A stretch of 64,000 bases of DNA. It comes from Halichondria panicea. Its lineage: Eukaryota > Porifera > Demospongiae > Suberitida > Halichondriidae. Positions within the stretch are counted from its first letter, which is position 1, and each line of letters begins with the position of its first letter. Of this stretch, positions 1 through 11,474 are shown piece after piece. Where the stretch lies: NCBI RefSeq assembly GCF_963675165.1, contig NC_087391.1, forward strand, positions 3,057,001 to 3,121,000, given 5' to 3'. The notes beneath the pieces were generated by a model, which saw nothing but the letters and a program-made list of their open reading frames with translations, was not told the DNA's origin and searched no databases. A program made the translations under genes and the position numbers.

Positions 1-236
1 GGTGGAAGACAGGTATCTGACAGAGATGAGCAAGGTATAGGATGTAGATCCATTGATAGATCTAGCTAGCATATTCTATCGTCTTGAGCCTCTCCAGATC
101 TCTGCATTAAAACGTTATTTTAACTCCAATTCAGTCACGAATTATAAGAAGTAAATCAGTTGTACAATCGACCAAAGATTCAACTGAGGCTTCTCAATTA
201 CGCTCTGGACCGTATCTTCAATGGTGCGATGAGCAG

Positions 237-922
237 ATGGAGGGCGCAATTGCTGCTGTTCACGCGGGTCACGCGGGTCAGTCTATTAGAAAAGCAGCTA
301 TGATGTATAATGTTCCACGATCGACATTGTCGGATAGAATAACCGGAATCGGTAGCAGACCAGGAAAAAAACCGTATCTTACGATCCAGGAAGAGAAAGA
401 AGTAGTGTTGTTTCTAAAGAAATGTGCTAGTATAGGTTATCCTTTTACAAAACGGGAAGCAATAGCACTAGTGCAACGAGTTCTGAACGGTAAAGGTCTT
501 GAACGATCTGTTACAGATGGTTGGTGGGCTAGATTTTCCCAACGCCATCCCTCGCTATCCTTACGTACGGCAATGCCTGCACGTGCAATGGCTACTGACA
601 ATGAAGTGCTAGGACGATACTACGACTTACTGGAAGACACGTTAGTTAAAAACGATTTACTGAATGATCCTCACAGGATATATAATTGCGACGAGACTGG
701 TTTACCGTTAAACCCTAAACCCCAAACATCCTTCCTATATTACTGGCGAAAAACTAAAACTCAAGTAACAGTCTTAGCATGCACCAATGCTGCTGGTGCT
801 GTGATTCCTCCTTTTTGTATTTTTGATCGAAAAACCCTTAACCCTCTGTTGACAAAGGGTGAAGTTCCTGGTACCCTATACGGGCTATCTGGAAATGGAT
901 GGATGACTCGGGATCTCTTTAA
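237..922 (+). pseudogene. pogo/Tigger-type transposase, N-terminal part, split by piggyBac insertion
   Basis: DNA-cutting and DNA-binding protein of a Tc1/mariner-superfamily (pogo/Tigger) transposon. Residues 1-45 look like a psq-type helix-turn-helix (RKAAMMYNVPRSTLSDRI). Residues 46-121 match the CENP-B/Tc5-type second HTH. The DDE_1 catalytic domain then starts with IYNCDETG, which carries the first catalytic Asp, and reaches GWMTRDLFN. The frame is open upstream to about position 111, so the true start may lie in an earlier exon; ATG 237 is the first methionine. At 919-922 the codons run into TTAA and a piggyBac terminal repeat, so the last residues before the stop near 1007 are piggyBac sequence. 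The rest of the domain resumes at 6715 in the same phase. A 9-bp in-frame duplication (HAGHAG) lies at 261-278. Family call is firm. Confidence 0.88.
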
Positions 923-1006
923 CCGATTAGCCGCGGTTATGATTTCATACGTAGTACCGCCCACCGCGGAACCATTTTTTCAAGTACTTCCAGTTTTCAG
1001 CCCTTA

Positions 1007-1690
1007 GCAAAGAAAGCTGCGTAGCTTCGAAACCGTAGCAGTTTTCTTTGGGCAACTTTGCAGCTAGCTAGTCTACAGTAGTTTCTCTATCAGGATCTCT
1101 TGGATTCCAACGGAATTGTCAACCAGCCAAGGCCACAGCGAAGGATCATTTTAGAGGTAAGCGTTTTGTTCGTATAAGGATCGCACTTGTAGCTTGTGAA
1201 CCCTTTATAAGCCTTCTTAGCGGATGTACTATGCTTAGATACCTACTTAGATGCCTCAGTATGTGGAGAGTATACTTTAGTAGTAGCTGAATAAGTTTAC
1301 AGACCCTTTTTAGAGTGTAGCCTACACGGTTAGATATTCAATTTTATCTTTTTGTTCAGCATTCGCCTCTGGCAAAGAAAGATGCATAACTTAGAAACTA
1401 TAACCCTTTTCTTTAGGCAACTTCGTAGCAAACTAGTCTACAGCAGTTACTCAGTCAAGATCTCCTGGTTTCCAATGAACAGTCAACCAGCCAAGGCCAC
1501 AGGGAAGGATCAATTCCAGAGGTAAGTTTTTGTGCGTATAGCGATCGTACTTGTAGCTACTATAGCCTTTATAAACTGTTTGAGCTAATCTAATATGCTT
1601 ATCCACCTTCCTAGATAGCTTCTGAGTGTGTAAAGTATACTTGAGCAATAGCTGGAGTCTTTTAGAGTGTATAGTGTACACGTACACAGT
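1007..1690. repeat. Two ~320-bp direct repeats in the piggyBac 3' region
   Basis: The stretches 1007-1330 and 1371-1690 are diverged direct copies. Each begins GCAAAGAAAG, passes through AACTAGTCTACAG-like and CCAGCCAAGGCCACAG motifs, and ends near TTTATAA. They lie between the element's left TIR and the transposase stop codon and fill most of that gap. No coding potential is seen in either copy. Confidence 0.7.
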
Positions 1691-3587
1691 TGACTTGTGA
1701 TGTTCAATTTTCCCCCATGTATTTCTAGTACTCATACTCTATGCAGTCATAATTGTTAGGTGAAGGTTATATATATAAAATAACTGTTTTTTAAGTTAGA
1801 TGTTCTTGTGCGATATCATAAAACAGTCAGTTGTTGGATTGCCTGTGTGGCAGAACCACTTCTGGCACTGATGACAAAACCATGCTGTGTATCTTCTCTG
1901 TTTGTTTGCCTTGCATAGGTGACAGCGACCTCTCTGTACATCCTTGTGGTGTAGCGGAAAGTGTGCCAATGGCAGGGACTTGTGAGATGAAGCAAGTGAT
2001 ATGCTCAGTCTCTTCTTGGAGCAGTAGTCTCCGATGAGCTCTTTGGCCAGCTGTTGTCGGAATTCTACAATTGACTTCAGCGTTTTGGTGGGCGAGTAAT
2101 GTCGATAAAGTATATAACTGTTTGTAATAGAAACGTCCTTTAGGAAAGAGTAGATTTACATATAGAATTTATGAAACTTGGTAGGGCATCTATAATACCC
2201 CCTTGCTGGTCTCCGCTGTCAACTCCCCCCATCATGCAGTTATAATCCTCTACGCACTGTGGGCATGGAACGGGCAGTCTCTCGCCCGTCTTGAGTCTTC
2301 GCTGGACCATTGTGATGGCAGTGGCATCGGATGCTGTTGACATAATGTGGACTACTTTAGTATCCATCCACGCTGTCACGGTGACTTTGTCCTTCTGGAG
2401 TATCTCGTATTCTCCCCTGAAAAGAGTAAGTTACATGTCATTTGTATGAGTGCAAGCTGCGCTGTGCTAATGCCTCTCGTAGAGTATATACATGTAGTAT
2501 AATGAATTTTACATAATTTGCATTTGACTGTGATTACAATACATTTGTGTCACGCACGGTCTATTGTAATTTTAGGATATACCTTAGAGAAATACGAGGC
2601 TGCTTGAGTGCCTCAGGAAACCCAATACGGTCAGAGCGAGCGGTCCCACATGCGTATATGCCGTCTTCCTCCAGATCTTCGAGGAGCTTGACTGACGTGA
2701 AGTAATTGTCAAAGTAGACGTGATGGTGGAGATTCTTCAAAGAATTTGTCAGATCTCTAACGACTCAATATCCCAATTGTTTCTCAGGTGTGCGTTCCCT
2801 CCCAGTATATACTTGCATGTTGTAAAAATACCCGTTTTGACTGTCTGCTAGCACCCACACCTTGATTCCTCTCTTCACAGGTTTGTTGGGGAGGTACTGC
2901 TTCAGTGAGGATCTGCCTTGGAACTTGATCATGGCCTCGTCAACGGAACATCACGGCCCAGCTTGTATGCCGCAGAACAGCGCTCGGTGATCATGTTGAC
3001 GAGGGGACGTACCTTACCTATGCGATCGCTACCGGGTGTGCCAGGAGTTGGGAGAGTGGTGTTATCGCAAAAGTGGAGGTAGCAACGAATATCTCGGAAA
3101 CGATCTCGTGATATTTTTGAGGCAATGGGTGAGTAGTGGTAGTGGGTATCTTTCTTCCAGTAGTCTTCAATAGACGGTAGTCGAACTATGCCCATAAGCA
3201 TGCAGAAACCCATGTGAGCCTTTAGCTCTGCAGCTGTCAGAGGTGTCCACTTTTGGTGCTGAGATGGGGTCATCATTTGAGAGGCATACCGATTTGTCTC
3301 ATCAACAATGTATTGCAGTATTGCAGGTGTGTAGAACCGCAGAAAGATCTCCAAGGGGGAATCTGATACTGGTACTCCTGTGGGACCAACAGATTGGGTG
3401 AAAGCCACTCGTGGATGGTCTCGAATGGTGGGAGTCCAAGGGCAGGAACCAGGAGCAGCACTGTTTATTGTAAGTGTGTGTGTGTGTGTGTGTACATAAC
3501 GGTGTGTTGAGTACATGTAGCTAATTGAATTGGGAATGCTAATTGGAAAACTCTAGTAGTACTGCATAGACCACTTCTGTTTGTGTG

Positions 3588-4830
3588 AGATAGTACCCTT
3601 TATAAATTCTCTCTACTAGTACTGCATAGACCATTGAGAAGCTGTATGTTATTATGATGGAACTACACTACCTCTTACATGTGTAAGGTTATACATATCA
3701 TTCTAGATGTAGGGTCATAATTAGGCAGACCAGACAGAGGTCACATAAATTTTTTTGGCTTCTGTTTGTGTGAGATCAGGGGCGTAGCCAGACTTTTGAC
3801 ATAGGGGTTTCCTTTGAAAAACCAGCGGCGCAGTAGCGCCGGGAAATTTTAGCCACGCCCACTTCCGGTACCACACCCTCTTGATTGGGGCACACCTACT
3901 GGTTACACCTACTGCTCATTGTTTGTAATGACTTTTTTTACATGTTTGTGATAAGCTAGCTAGACTAGCTAGTCTAGCTAGCTATAGACATTCTAAAAGG
4001 CAGGTGTCAATTGTGTATTGCTAGTCTAGCTGAGCACCATTACATTTACCTGAGAGGTTTCATGTGGCTGAGATTGTTCTAAACTTGTCCTTCCTGAATA
4101 TCGAATAAAGTTGTGCTTAGAGCTGAGTCTGAGAATACTGGAGCATGCAGGATTGATACTAGAACTTAAGTCTTAGTCTTGGTCTTCTTTGTTTGAGGTA
4201 GCTAGCTAGCCAGCTGAGACAAAGCTAGCCAAAGTGAAACGATTCACGGTGCTATCTCTACATGATTTGCAGCCACGTGCATGAAAAGATGGGCAGGGCT
4301 GCTTGATTTCAATTATTGGGGAGCCCTGCCCAATTTTCTCAGCAGCTCCTGGGGGGGTTTCTGGGCAACCAGGAAACAATGGTAGCTACGCCCCTGGAGA
4401 TAGTACCCTTTATAAATTCTCTCTATTAGTACTGCATATCTATTAGTACTGCATAGACCATTGAGAAGCTGTATGTTATTATGATGGAACTACACTACCT
4501 CTTACATGTGTAAGGTATACATATCATTCTAGATGTAGGGTCATAATTAGGCAGACCAGACATTAGGCAGACCAGACAGAGGTCACATAAATTTTTTTGG
4601 CTTCTGTTTGTGTGAGATAGTACCCTTTATAAATTCTCTCTATTAGTACTGCATATCTATTAGTACTGCATAGACCATTGAGAAGCTGTATGTTATTATG
4701 ATGGAACTACACTACCTCTTACATGTGTAAGGTTATACATTATTATTCTAGATGTAGGGTCATAATTATTTTAGAAAGGCCAAAGGTCACATTAATTTTT
4801 TGGGTTTTCTGTTCTTCTGTGAAGGCATCC
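3588..4830. repeat. Three tandem ~215-bp units, the first two separated by a hAT-like insertion
   Basis: Units start at AGATAGTACCCTTTATAAAT near 3588, 4399 and 4617 and end in a run such as TTTTTTTGGCTTCTGTTTGT. Unit 1 is followed by the 3777-4396 insertion. The unit 2/unit 3 junction (GTGTGAGATAGTACC) shows the empty target site. Unit 2 has a 17-bp tandem duplication (4422-4455) and a 16-bp one (4546-4577) that are absent from unit 1. All units lie in an intron of the piggyBac gene, with no coding signal. A shorter related piece occurs near 5459-5490. Confidence 0.72.
3777..4396. mobile_element. hAT-like non-autonomous element with 5-bp target duplication
   Basis: The ends are CAGGGGCGTAGCCAG and the inverse of TGGTAGCTACGCCCCTG. 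The 5-bp sequence GAGAT flanks both sides (3772-3776, 4397-4401). The neighbouring tandem unit has the empty site with one GAGAT. The 620-bp interior has no transposase. The termini match those of the autonomous-looking hAT element at 40868-43966, which also has a 5-bp duplication. Confidence 0.82.
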
Positions 4831-4895
4831 CTCCTTATGAAGTTGGCTTGTGCATTATTCCCAATGATGGCTGTTGTTTTTTAGGCATCCCAAAT

Positions 4896-5313
4896 GTGAC
4901 AGGCTCTGGGAAAACCAGACATTTGGAGCAGAATTTTGTATTGAGCTATAGCTAAATTTGTGCCTACAGTGTAAAATCTCAAATAAAATTTTATTGGTGT
5001 ATAAGTATCTGCAGTCCTTCTACTACCTCTCTGTAAAATCTGATGCTCTAAATCCAACTCTTTCCATCGAAGCGCCTCATCCAAACTTTCGCTATTACCT
5101 TATTTTTCCTAATTGAGCAATCTTTGACAGGCGTTTTTCTCGATACTACATTTTACGGCTTCAAGTTTCTAACGTGCATAACTCGGGTATAAAACCAGGT
5201 ATGTGAACACTAAGCATATCATTATGTAGGCAATGCTCTGCTCTATCACTTGGTACATTAATCAACGAAATTTTAGTCTGCTCCAAACGTCTGGTTTTCC
5301 CAGAGCCTGTCAC
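4896..5313. mobile_element. MITE with GTGACAGGCTCTGGG termini
   Basis: A 36-bp terminal inverted repeat (4896-4931 and 5278-5313) has one mismatch, and AAAT is repeated on both sides (4892-4895, 5314-5317). The 418-bp interior contains a short minus-strand frame beginning MDEALRWKELDLEHQILQRG, which recurs almost unchanged in the copy at 53749-54136. Other pieces lie at 37735-37843 and 49304-49405. Superfamily not recognised. Confidence 0.75.
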
Positions 5314-6714
5314 AAATATACAGTTACATAATTATTAGATGGTTGCATTTGTTCCCAATGAATATGCACCTAAGGTTAGTGGACTTGTGTTCTGTGTGAT
5401 ATGCACTATAATGTGTTTGTGTCCAACAGATACTAGGTTCTTAGGATTCCAAAGGTCACTTAATTTTTTGGGCTTCTGTTTGGGGTGAGAACAATGCCCT
5501 TCTTTATGAAGTTGGCTTCTCTGTTCCACAAATCATGTGTGGTTAGTATGGTGAAATTGCATGATGGTAGCAGTAGTAGTACAAGCATGAGCATTACCTT
5601 GCAGAAGTAGTGGACCTAGCTCTGCCTCTTCCTCTCCTACCTCTGTGCAAATAAATTATAAATTGTTGTAACAGTAGTAGTACAAGCATGAGCATTACCT
5701 TGTAGAAGTAGTACTAGTAGTGGTCCTAGCTCTGCCTCTTCCTCTGTGCAAGTACATGTAAAATTATTTATTCTAAACTTGCTAATACCTTTTCGTTGCA
5801 CCTGCTCCTCTGTAAATATTAGTACACTCAAAAGTAACTCTACTGTTGTGTAGTTGCTTTTACCTTGTCGTGGGAGGTTCAGGGTCAGCTGTTGAACGTG
5901 GAGGGACTGGGGGTGAGACGGAAGTGTCTGGGGGTAAGAAGGATGTGTCTGGGGGTGAGAAGGATGTATCTGGTGAAAAGTGGTATCTGGTGAAAAGTGA
6001 AAATCTATAGGTGAGAGAGTTATGTCAGCAGCTGATGGTGCGAGTGTTCTGTCTGGTGGTGAGTGAGAAGGGGACTCTGGGGAGGGTGATTGTCTTGGAG
6101 TGTGCCTGTGGGCAATTATTATAAGTATGTACATTTTGGCTCATTATTACATACTCGCAAGCGTCTTTAAATTGAGTAGGGGTGTCTCGATACTGTTGTG
6201 AATACCCCTCTTCCTCATGCAGGTCCATAAAATCATCATCGCTGCCGTCTGCCATGGGGTCGTTACAGTATTCTGTATCTGAGAAGTCTGAGAGGTCTGA
6301 ATCTTGGTCACTGCCATCCAATAGACCTTGCAGCACCTCCTCTCTAGTATATAGAGGCCTCTTTGTCATTGTTGCACTGTAGAATAAATTTTATTGTATT
6401 TGTTGTGATGTCTTGAATTGAATTTTTAATTTTTAATAATGCAAATTTCACTCGAAAATATCAGCATATTTTTTGATAACTAACCTGTGGTGATTGGTGT
6501 CTGGTGATTGGTGTCTGTACAGCTTCTAATGACCTTTGTGGGAATCCTTGCAAGGTTATGGAGACTCTGAAGGTGCTAGCTTACCACAACTGAGCTAATA
6601 GTGGAGTACTATGCAGCTGCCGCAATATTGCGTCAACCGCGGCTATCAGCTTATTCCGTAATCAGCTTATTCCGTAATGACGCAAATTTGCGTCAACCGC
6701 GGCTAATCGGTTAA

Positions 6715-7450
6715 TGAATGGTTCCAAAGACATTTTCTGTTGTATGCTCCATCGACTCGACCATTATTATTACTTTTAGATGGTCATTCTTCGCATTATT
6801 GCCCTGAGACGATACGGGCTGCTGCTGCTTCTCAAATCATCATTTTTGCTCTTCCTCCCCATACGACACACTTGACACAGCCTCTTGATAAGTCGGCCTT
6901 TGCTTGTTTGAAGAAATCGTGGCGAAAAGTTTGTCATGAGTTTATTGTTAGCAATCCTGGCCATGTGGTTACTAGGTATGAGTTTAGTATGCGTGAGAGC
7001 ATGACGATCCGAAATGTTTCATCGGGTTTTACGGTCACTGGAATCTGTCCATTTGAACGAAAGCTTCCTGAGTTAGATTTTGAGCCTGAAAAAATTCCAC
7101 AAGCCAATGGAATTGCTTACATTCCTTTGTATAGCACTCCCTCAAGACGCTCTTGTTGTAATGATTCTGTTTCATCCTCATGTTATCTTTCACCCAACCA
7201 TTCAGGCACCAAGATCAATACATGGCCGTCAAGGTTTGTGAGGGACGCACCTTGTCGAAGTTTTCCAAGACGACTCCCAACGAAACATGGAAAAAAAAGC
7301 GGAGCAGTTCTGACGAGTACCGAAAATCTTCGGATAATTAATACTAAAGAGGACGAAAAGAAGGAAAAGGAAAGACTAAAAGCTGAAAGGCAGAGAATAA
7401 GAGAGGAGAAAAAGCTGCTGAGTACTCCAAGGCAAAAAAGGGTCATGGTG
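6715..7450 (+). pseudogene. pogo/Tigger-type transposase, C-terminal part
   Basis: Continuation of the transposase begun at 237. The second catalytic Asp is in LLLLLDGHSSHY and the third in TQPLDKSAF, about 33 residues later, as expected for a pogo DDD triad. The motif SGFTVTGICPF follows, then a lysine/glutamate-rich tail (KEDEKKEKERLKAERQRIRE) likely to form a coiled coil or nuclear localisation signal. Some residues usual before SMTIRNV appear to be missing. The frame at 6715 is in phase with the one left at 922. A splice donor (GTGAGT) follows 7450, and further exons appear at 7501-7574 and 7619-7668, but their phases do not join cleanly. A near-duplication at 7557-7590 may be the cause. 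Confidence 0.82.
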
Positions 7451-7736
7451 GTGAGTATAATGTTGCTTTTACAATTGCTATCCAAGTTTTTATTACACAG
7501 CCAAGTTGAACAAAACTGGCAAGCCGTCGGCGTCTGCTTTTATTCGACAGTTGGCCTCGATGATAGACAGTCAGGTATGATAGACAGTGAGTTGTCCGTA
7601 CTCTTTTTTTACTGACAGTTCTCCTGCTATTTCATTTTCTGAGGAGGAGAAGCCAATTCCTGGACAAGGTATAATTACAATGTGCAAGCATTGAACAATG
7701 TGAGTTGTGACTATAAAATTTACGTATATTGTATAG

Positions 7737-9530
7737 GCAAGAGTGTGACCAAGTCTAGTAAACTGACATCAGCCAAGCAGACTGTTAGATCCTGGTATGT
7801 TACTAACTTTTGTAGAATATATATATATATATACATATACACACACTTATAATTATGTTATTAAATGTGGTAATGGTCACTACAGAGGAGAGTACTAGTG
7901 TGATGGACGCTGTGCAGAGCTCCAGCAAGACCAAGTCTAGTAAACTGACATCAGCCAAGAAGACTGTTGATCCTGGTATGTTATTACCTTATGTAGAATA
8001 TGTACACACACTTATGTTATTACAAATTTAAAATGTGTTAATGGTCACTACAGAGGAGAGTACTAGTGTGATGGACACTGTGCAGAGCTCCAGCAATACC
8101 AGGTCTAGTAAACTGACATCTGACATCAGCCAAGAAGACTGTTGATCCTGGTATGTCATTACCTTATGTAGAATATGTACACACACTTATGTTACACACA
8201 CTTATGTTATTACAAATTTAAATATGGTAATGGTCACTACAGAGGAGAGTACTAGTGTGATGGACGCTGTGCGGAGCTCCAGTAAGACCAGGTCTAGTAA
8301 ACTGACATCAGCCAAGAAGACTGTTGATCCTGGTATGTTATTTACCGTACGTAGAATTATGTACACACACTTATGTTATTACAAATTTAATATGGTAATG
8401 GTCACTACAGAGGAGAGTACTAGTGTGATGGACGCTGTGCGGAGCAGACCAGACCAGGTCTAGTAAACTGACATCAGCCAAGAAGACTGGTATGTCATTA
8501 CCTTACGTAGAATATGTACACACACTTATAATTATGTTATTACAAATTTAAGTATGGTCACTATAGAGGAGAGTACTAGTGTGATGGACGCTGTGCGGAG
8601 CTCCAGCAAGACCAGGTCTAGTAAACTGACATCAGCCAAGAAGACTGTTGATCCTGGTATGTCATTACCTTACGTAGAATATGTACACACACTTATAATT
8701 ATGTTATAAGTGTGGTAATGGTCACTATAGAGGAGAGTACTAGTGTGGTGGACGCTGTGCGGAGCTTCAGCAAGACCAGGTCTAGTAAACTGACATCAGC
8801 CAAGGATCCTGGTATGTCATTACCTTACGTAGAATATGTACACACACTTATAATTATGTTATTACAAATTTAAGTATGGTAATTATGGAGGAGAGTACTA
8901 GTGTGATGGACGCTGTGCGGAGCTCCAGCAAGACCAGGTCTAGTAAACTGACATCAGTCAAGAAGACTGTTGATCCTGGTATGTCATTACCTTACGTAGA
9001 ATATGCACACACTATGTTATTACAAATTTAAGTATGGTAATTATGGTCACTATAGAGGAGAGGAGAGTACTAGTGTGATGGATGCTGTGCGGAGCTCCAG
9101 CAAGACCAGGTTTAGTAAACTGACATCAGCCAAGAAGACTGTTGATCCTGGTATGTCATTATCGTATACAAACAGTGGTACACACACACACTGTATAATG
9201 AGTGTATAATTATGTTATTACAAATTTAAATATGGTAATGGTCACTACAGAGGAGAGTACTAGTGCGATGGACGCTGTGCAGAGCTCCAGGAAGACCAGG
9301 TCTAGTAAACTGACATCAGCCAAGTCTCCAGTAGTCACTGAACCTGGTAAGTACAAGTTGTTTACACATTATAATCTTGCGTCCCTGGATTTATTGCTGT
9401 GTGTGGAGGTACCTAATTGCAGTACATATTATTATTCGTTACTTATAAAAGGCGTAAATGACTTTGTGGCCTCCGTTACCATAATTATTTGGTCACTTCT
9501 GTAGGAAATCTATCAGAAGATACTCACTAG
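7737..9530 (+). repeat. Tandem array of ~90-nt exons ending the pogo-derived gene
   Basis: A unit of about 165 bp is repeated about nine times. Each holds a ~90-nt segment bounded by ...CACTACAG and |GTATGT, with introns of 74-100 nt. Segments lie at 7886-7975, 8054-8150, 8243-8332, 8411-8489, 8567-8656, 8731-8811, 8889-8978, 9061-9150 and 9251-9346, after a related 58-nt segment at 7737-7794. Five are exactly 90 nt; others are 81, 96, 97 (7-bp duplication) or 79. The seventh unit seems to have lost its acceptor. All use phase 1, so each 90-nt exon adds 30 residues such as EESTSVMDAVRSSSKTRSSK. The last exon starts at 9505 and reaches stop TAG at 9528-9530. The repeat is Ser/Thr/Lys rich with no known domain. 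Assignment to the transposase gene is inferred from strand and proximity. Confidence 0.78.
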
Positions 9531-9707
9531 GATGGCTCAGCCACATGGTGCACAGGGCATCATATTAATGGATGAAATTTAGTAGGAATATAGTTTTATA
9601 CGAAATGTACACGCTTAAAATGTTTGGAGGTCATGTGACCTTTAGCGATGTCGTTACAGTGTGATTAAGAAGATAAAAAGGAGGATTAAAGGAGGATTAG
9701 AAGATTA

Positions 9708-10000
9708 GAAACAAGTGTAGCCATACCCCAAAATTTTTTTATAAAGTACAACTCAGTTTTACCATTTTTGTGGTGCCCGGAATGATGCGTATCATTTACA
9801 GGTGCAGGTGCACAGAAATCAGGAAAACTGTCGCATTTTCTATTTAATGCCCTCTACTTAAATATGCGTATTTCAATTTTCCGCTTCACCGAAAATGATA
9901 GACATCATATCCGGATAGACATCATATCCGGGCGCCATAAAAATGGTAAAACTGAGTTGCACTTCACAAAAAAATTTGGGGGTGTGGCTGCACTTGTTTC
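9708..10000. mobile_element. MITE with ~62-bp imperfect terminal inverted repeats
   Basis: 9708-9772 and 9939-10000 are inverted copies (GAAACAAGTG ... CACTTGTTTC; both contain CAACTCAG/CTGAGTTG and TTTACCATTTTT/AAAAATGGTAAA). The interior has a 17-bp tandem duplication at 9897-9930. No coding sequence and no clear target duplication were seen. Confidence 0.72.
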
Positions 10001-10886
10001 ACTGTAGCTCCACCCCTGAAAGTCACATGACTTTAAAAACACATTCAACATGTTCCTTCATTATAAGACTACATTATTGCAAACAGTTTATATTGTATGT
10101 AACCATCCAAAAGATATAATCACATATACAAGATTCCCCAGCCATAGACACAGGCAGCTCATACACACTACATGTACAAGGACACTCATTCTCAGCAGTA
10201 TGTAGACTACATTGTAGTATCTGAAAACTATCTCGTTTATTCAGCTATTTGTTCATGATCTATATCTGGAGACCACATATACAAGAAATCCACAATAAAT
10301 CCCAATAATTAATTGAGCCATCCTTAACATCCTTAACAACACTGAGAATTTATTGTGACCTATAATTATAATTGACCTATAATCATAATTGTCTCGTGGG
10401 TCACTGTACATAGACGAATTCTTATGCCTAGGCGTTCCTGCTTGCTTCCAAGGTTTCAATTCAATTAGGCTGACTACTCATTAGGCTCACTGTGTACATG
10501 TACAGTGGTTGATTGCATAATAATGTTCTGACCTTTTCAGGGGAAAGCAAAGGCTTGTTGGGTTTATGAGTGTACTGTTTACTTGTGTAAGGACATTTTC
10601 TTCCCAACATAATAGGCTTGTTGGTTGCCCTAGCTAGGATTAGGTCACAATTTGTCATTAGTTGGCTTGTGTGTTTGCCTGTGATATTCTGTGCCCAAAG
10701 TTGAATCTTTTTATGAACTCCCAGTTTGTTGTAGGATCACAATTGTGCATGTAAGTTTGCTTGTGGGAGCCTATACATAATTATGTCTAAGGGTGAGATG
10801 TACTGTACTTTGTGTATGGCTGTTCTCAGTATACTTCTTTAGGTTTGTTGGCTTGTGAGTTAGTGCTGTGCAGAGTTAGTGCTGTG
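10001..10886. other. AT-rich stretch without recognised genes
   Basis: Contains ATAATTAT and TGTACATGTACA palindromes and small direct duplications (10317-10335, 10367-10400, 10858-10889). Open frames of 65-68 codons on the minus strand have no recognisable motifs. The part around 10510-10680 resembles 11690-11840 weakly and may be old intron sequence of the piggyBac family. Confidence 0.4.
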
Positions 10887-11393
10887 CAGAGGAGTAGGAA
10901 GATGTTTTTGTAAGAGGGTGCTGATGTGGCCTCCTGTGGCTGGAGGCCACTGAAAAATCTGGGGTCCGGGGGCTTGCCCCTGGAAAATTTTGGCATTCTA
11001 CATTCCGGTATAAAATTCTCAGTATCAAAATTTGCCCAAATAATTAATTCTACGTGAGTTTACCTGGATAAATTGTTCTGCTATTATAATATACTATACA
11101 ATAAGGTTCATGTTCGTCATCAGGTTCATGTTCATTTAAAAGATGTTTGCTACAATGTGGTTCATCTAGCTGACCTTTGTACTGTGTACGTAACTATGCT
11201 AGTATAGCTAGCTAGCTCAGTAACTATTAGCTACTAGCTCGACTACTAGCTAGCTAGCTGCTTATATCAAGCTAGCTAGTAGTATCTAGCTGTTCTAGCT
11301 AGCTGTTCTGAACTTCATGGAGCAAGTAGGTAAGGTAGCATGAGATAAGGGGGTGCTCCAGCACCCTGAGCACCCGTGCTTCCTACGCCACTG
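10887..11393. mobile_element. hAT-like non-autonomous element, 5-bp target duplication CTGTG
   Basis: The ends read CAGAGGAGTAGGAAG and, inverted, CAGTGGCGTAGGAAG. Both sides carry CTGTG (10882-10886, 11394-11398). The subterminal GGGTGCT motif is also inverted. The interior is rich in CTAGCTAG and non-coding. A 16-bp tandem duplication (10858-10889) covers the left target duplication plus the first three bases of the element, so it formed after insertion. Confidence 0.72.
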
Positions 11394-11474
11394 CTGTGTT
11401 ACATGTATCTACCCAATTTTTAGTGTGCTGTCTGTTCAATTATAATTATGTGGCTGAATGTTATTACCTTAAGG

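Larger units (their letters stand above)
1796..6369 (-). pseudogene. piggyBac transposase, multi-exon, frameshifted
   Basis: Transposase of the surrounding element. Exon 1 (6369-6155) encodes an acidic N-terminus (MTKRPLYTREEVLQGLLDGS). Exon 2 (6105-5864) is proline/serine rich. Three microexons follow: 5789-5809, 5699-5743 and 5598-5642 (21, 45 and 45 nt). The catalytic domain is in 3460-2583 and 2416-1796. All three catalytic-Asp motifs can be read: VDEAMI near 2945, VYFDNYFTS near 2710 and GGVDSGDQ near 2205. The C-terminus is a cysteine-rich finger (CHLCKANKQRRYTAWFCHQC), ending at stop 1796-1798. Introns have GT-AG ends. A one-base loss near 2950 and another frame change near 2165 break the gene. 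The link from the last microexon to 3460 is unresolved because of later insertions. Confidence 0.85.
923..6710 (-). mobile_element. Complete piggyBac element inserted at TTAA
   Basis: The left end at 923-938 (CCGATTAGCCGCGGTT) is the exact reverse complement of the right end at 6695-6710, a perfect 16-bp terminal inverted repeat. Both ends are flanked by TTAA (919-922 and 6711-6714), the canonical piggyBac target duplication. The subterminal motif TGACGCAAATTTGCGTCA lies inside the right end. The transposase gene runs on the minus strand inside. Removing the element and one TTAA makes the surrounding pogo frame continuous. The interior has later insertions: a hAT-like MITE at 3777-4396 and another MITE at 4896-5313. 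Confidence 0.93.

Noticed and set aside
7870-9350. Regular direct repeats that could be taken for a CRISPR-like array
   Set aside because: Units are ~165 bp with conserved GT-AG borders and coding phase, and the 'spacers' are similar AT-rich introns, not unique sequences. The context is clearly eukaryotic.
8224-9504. Separate short genes beginning MVMVTTEESTSVMDA
   Set aside because: These frames read through intron sequence of the exon array; the ATG lies just upstream of the splice acceptor.
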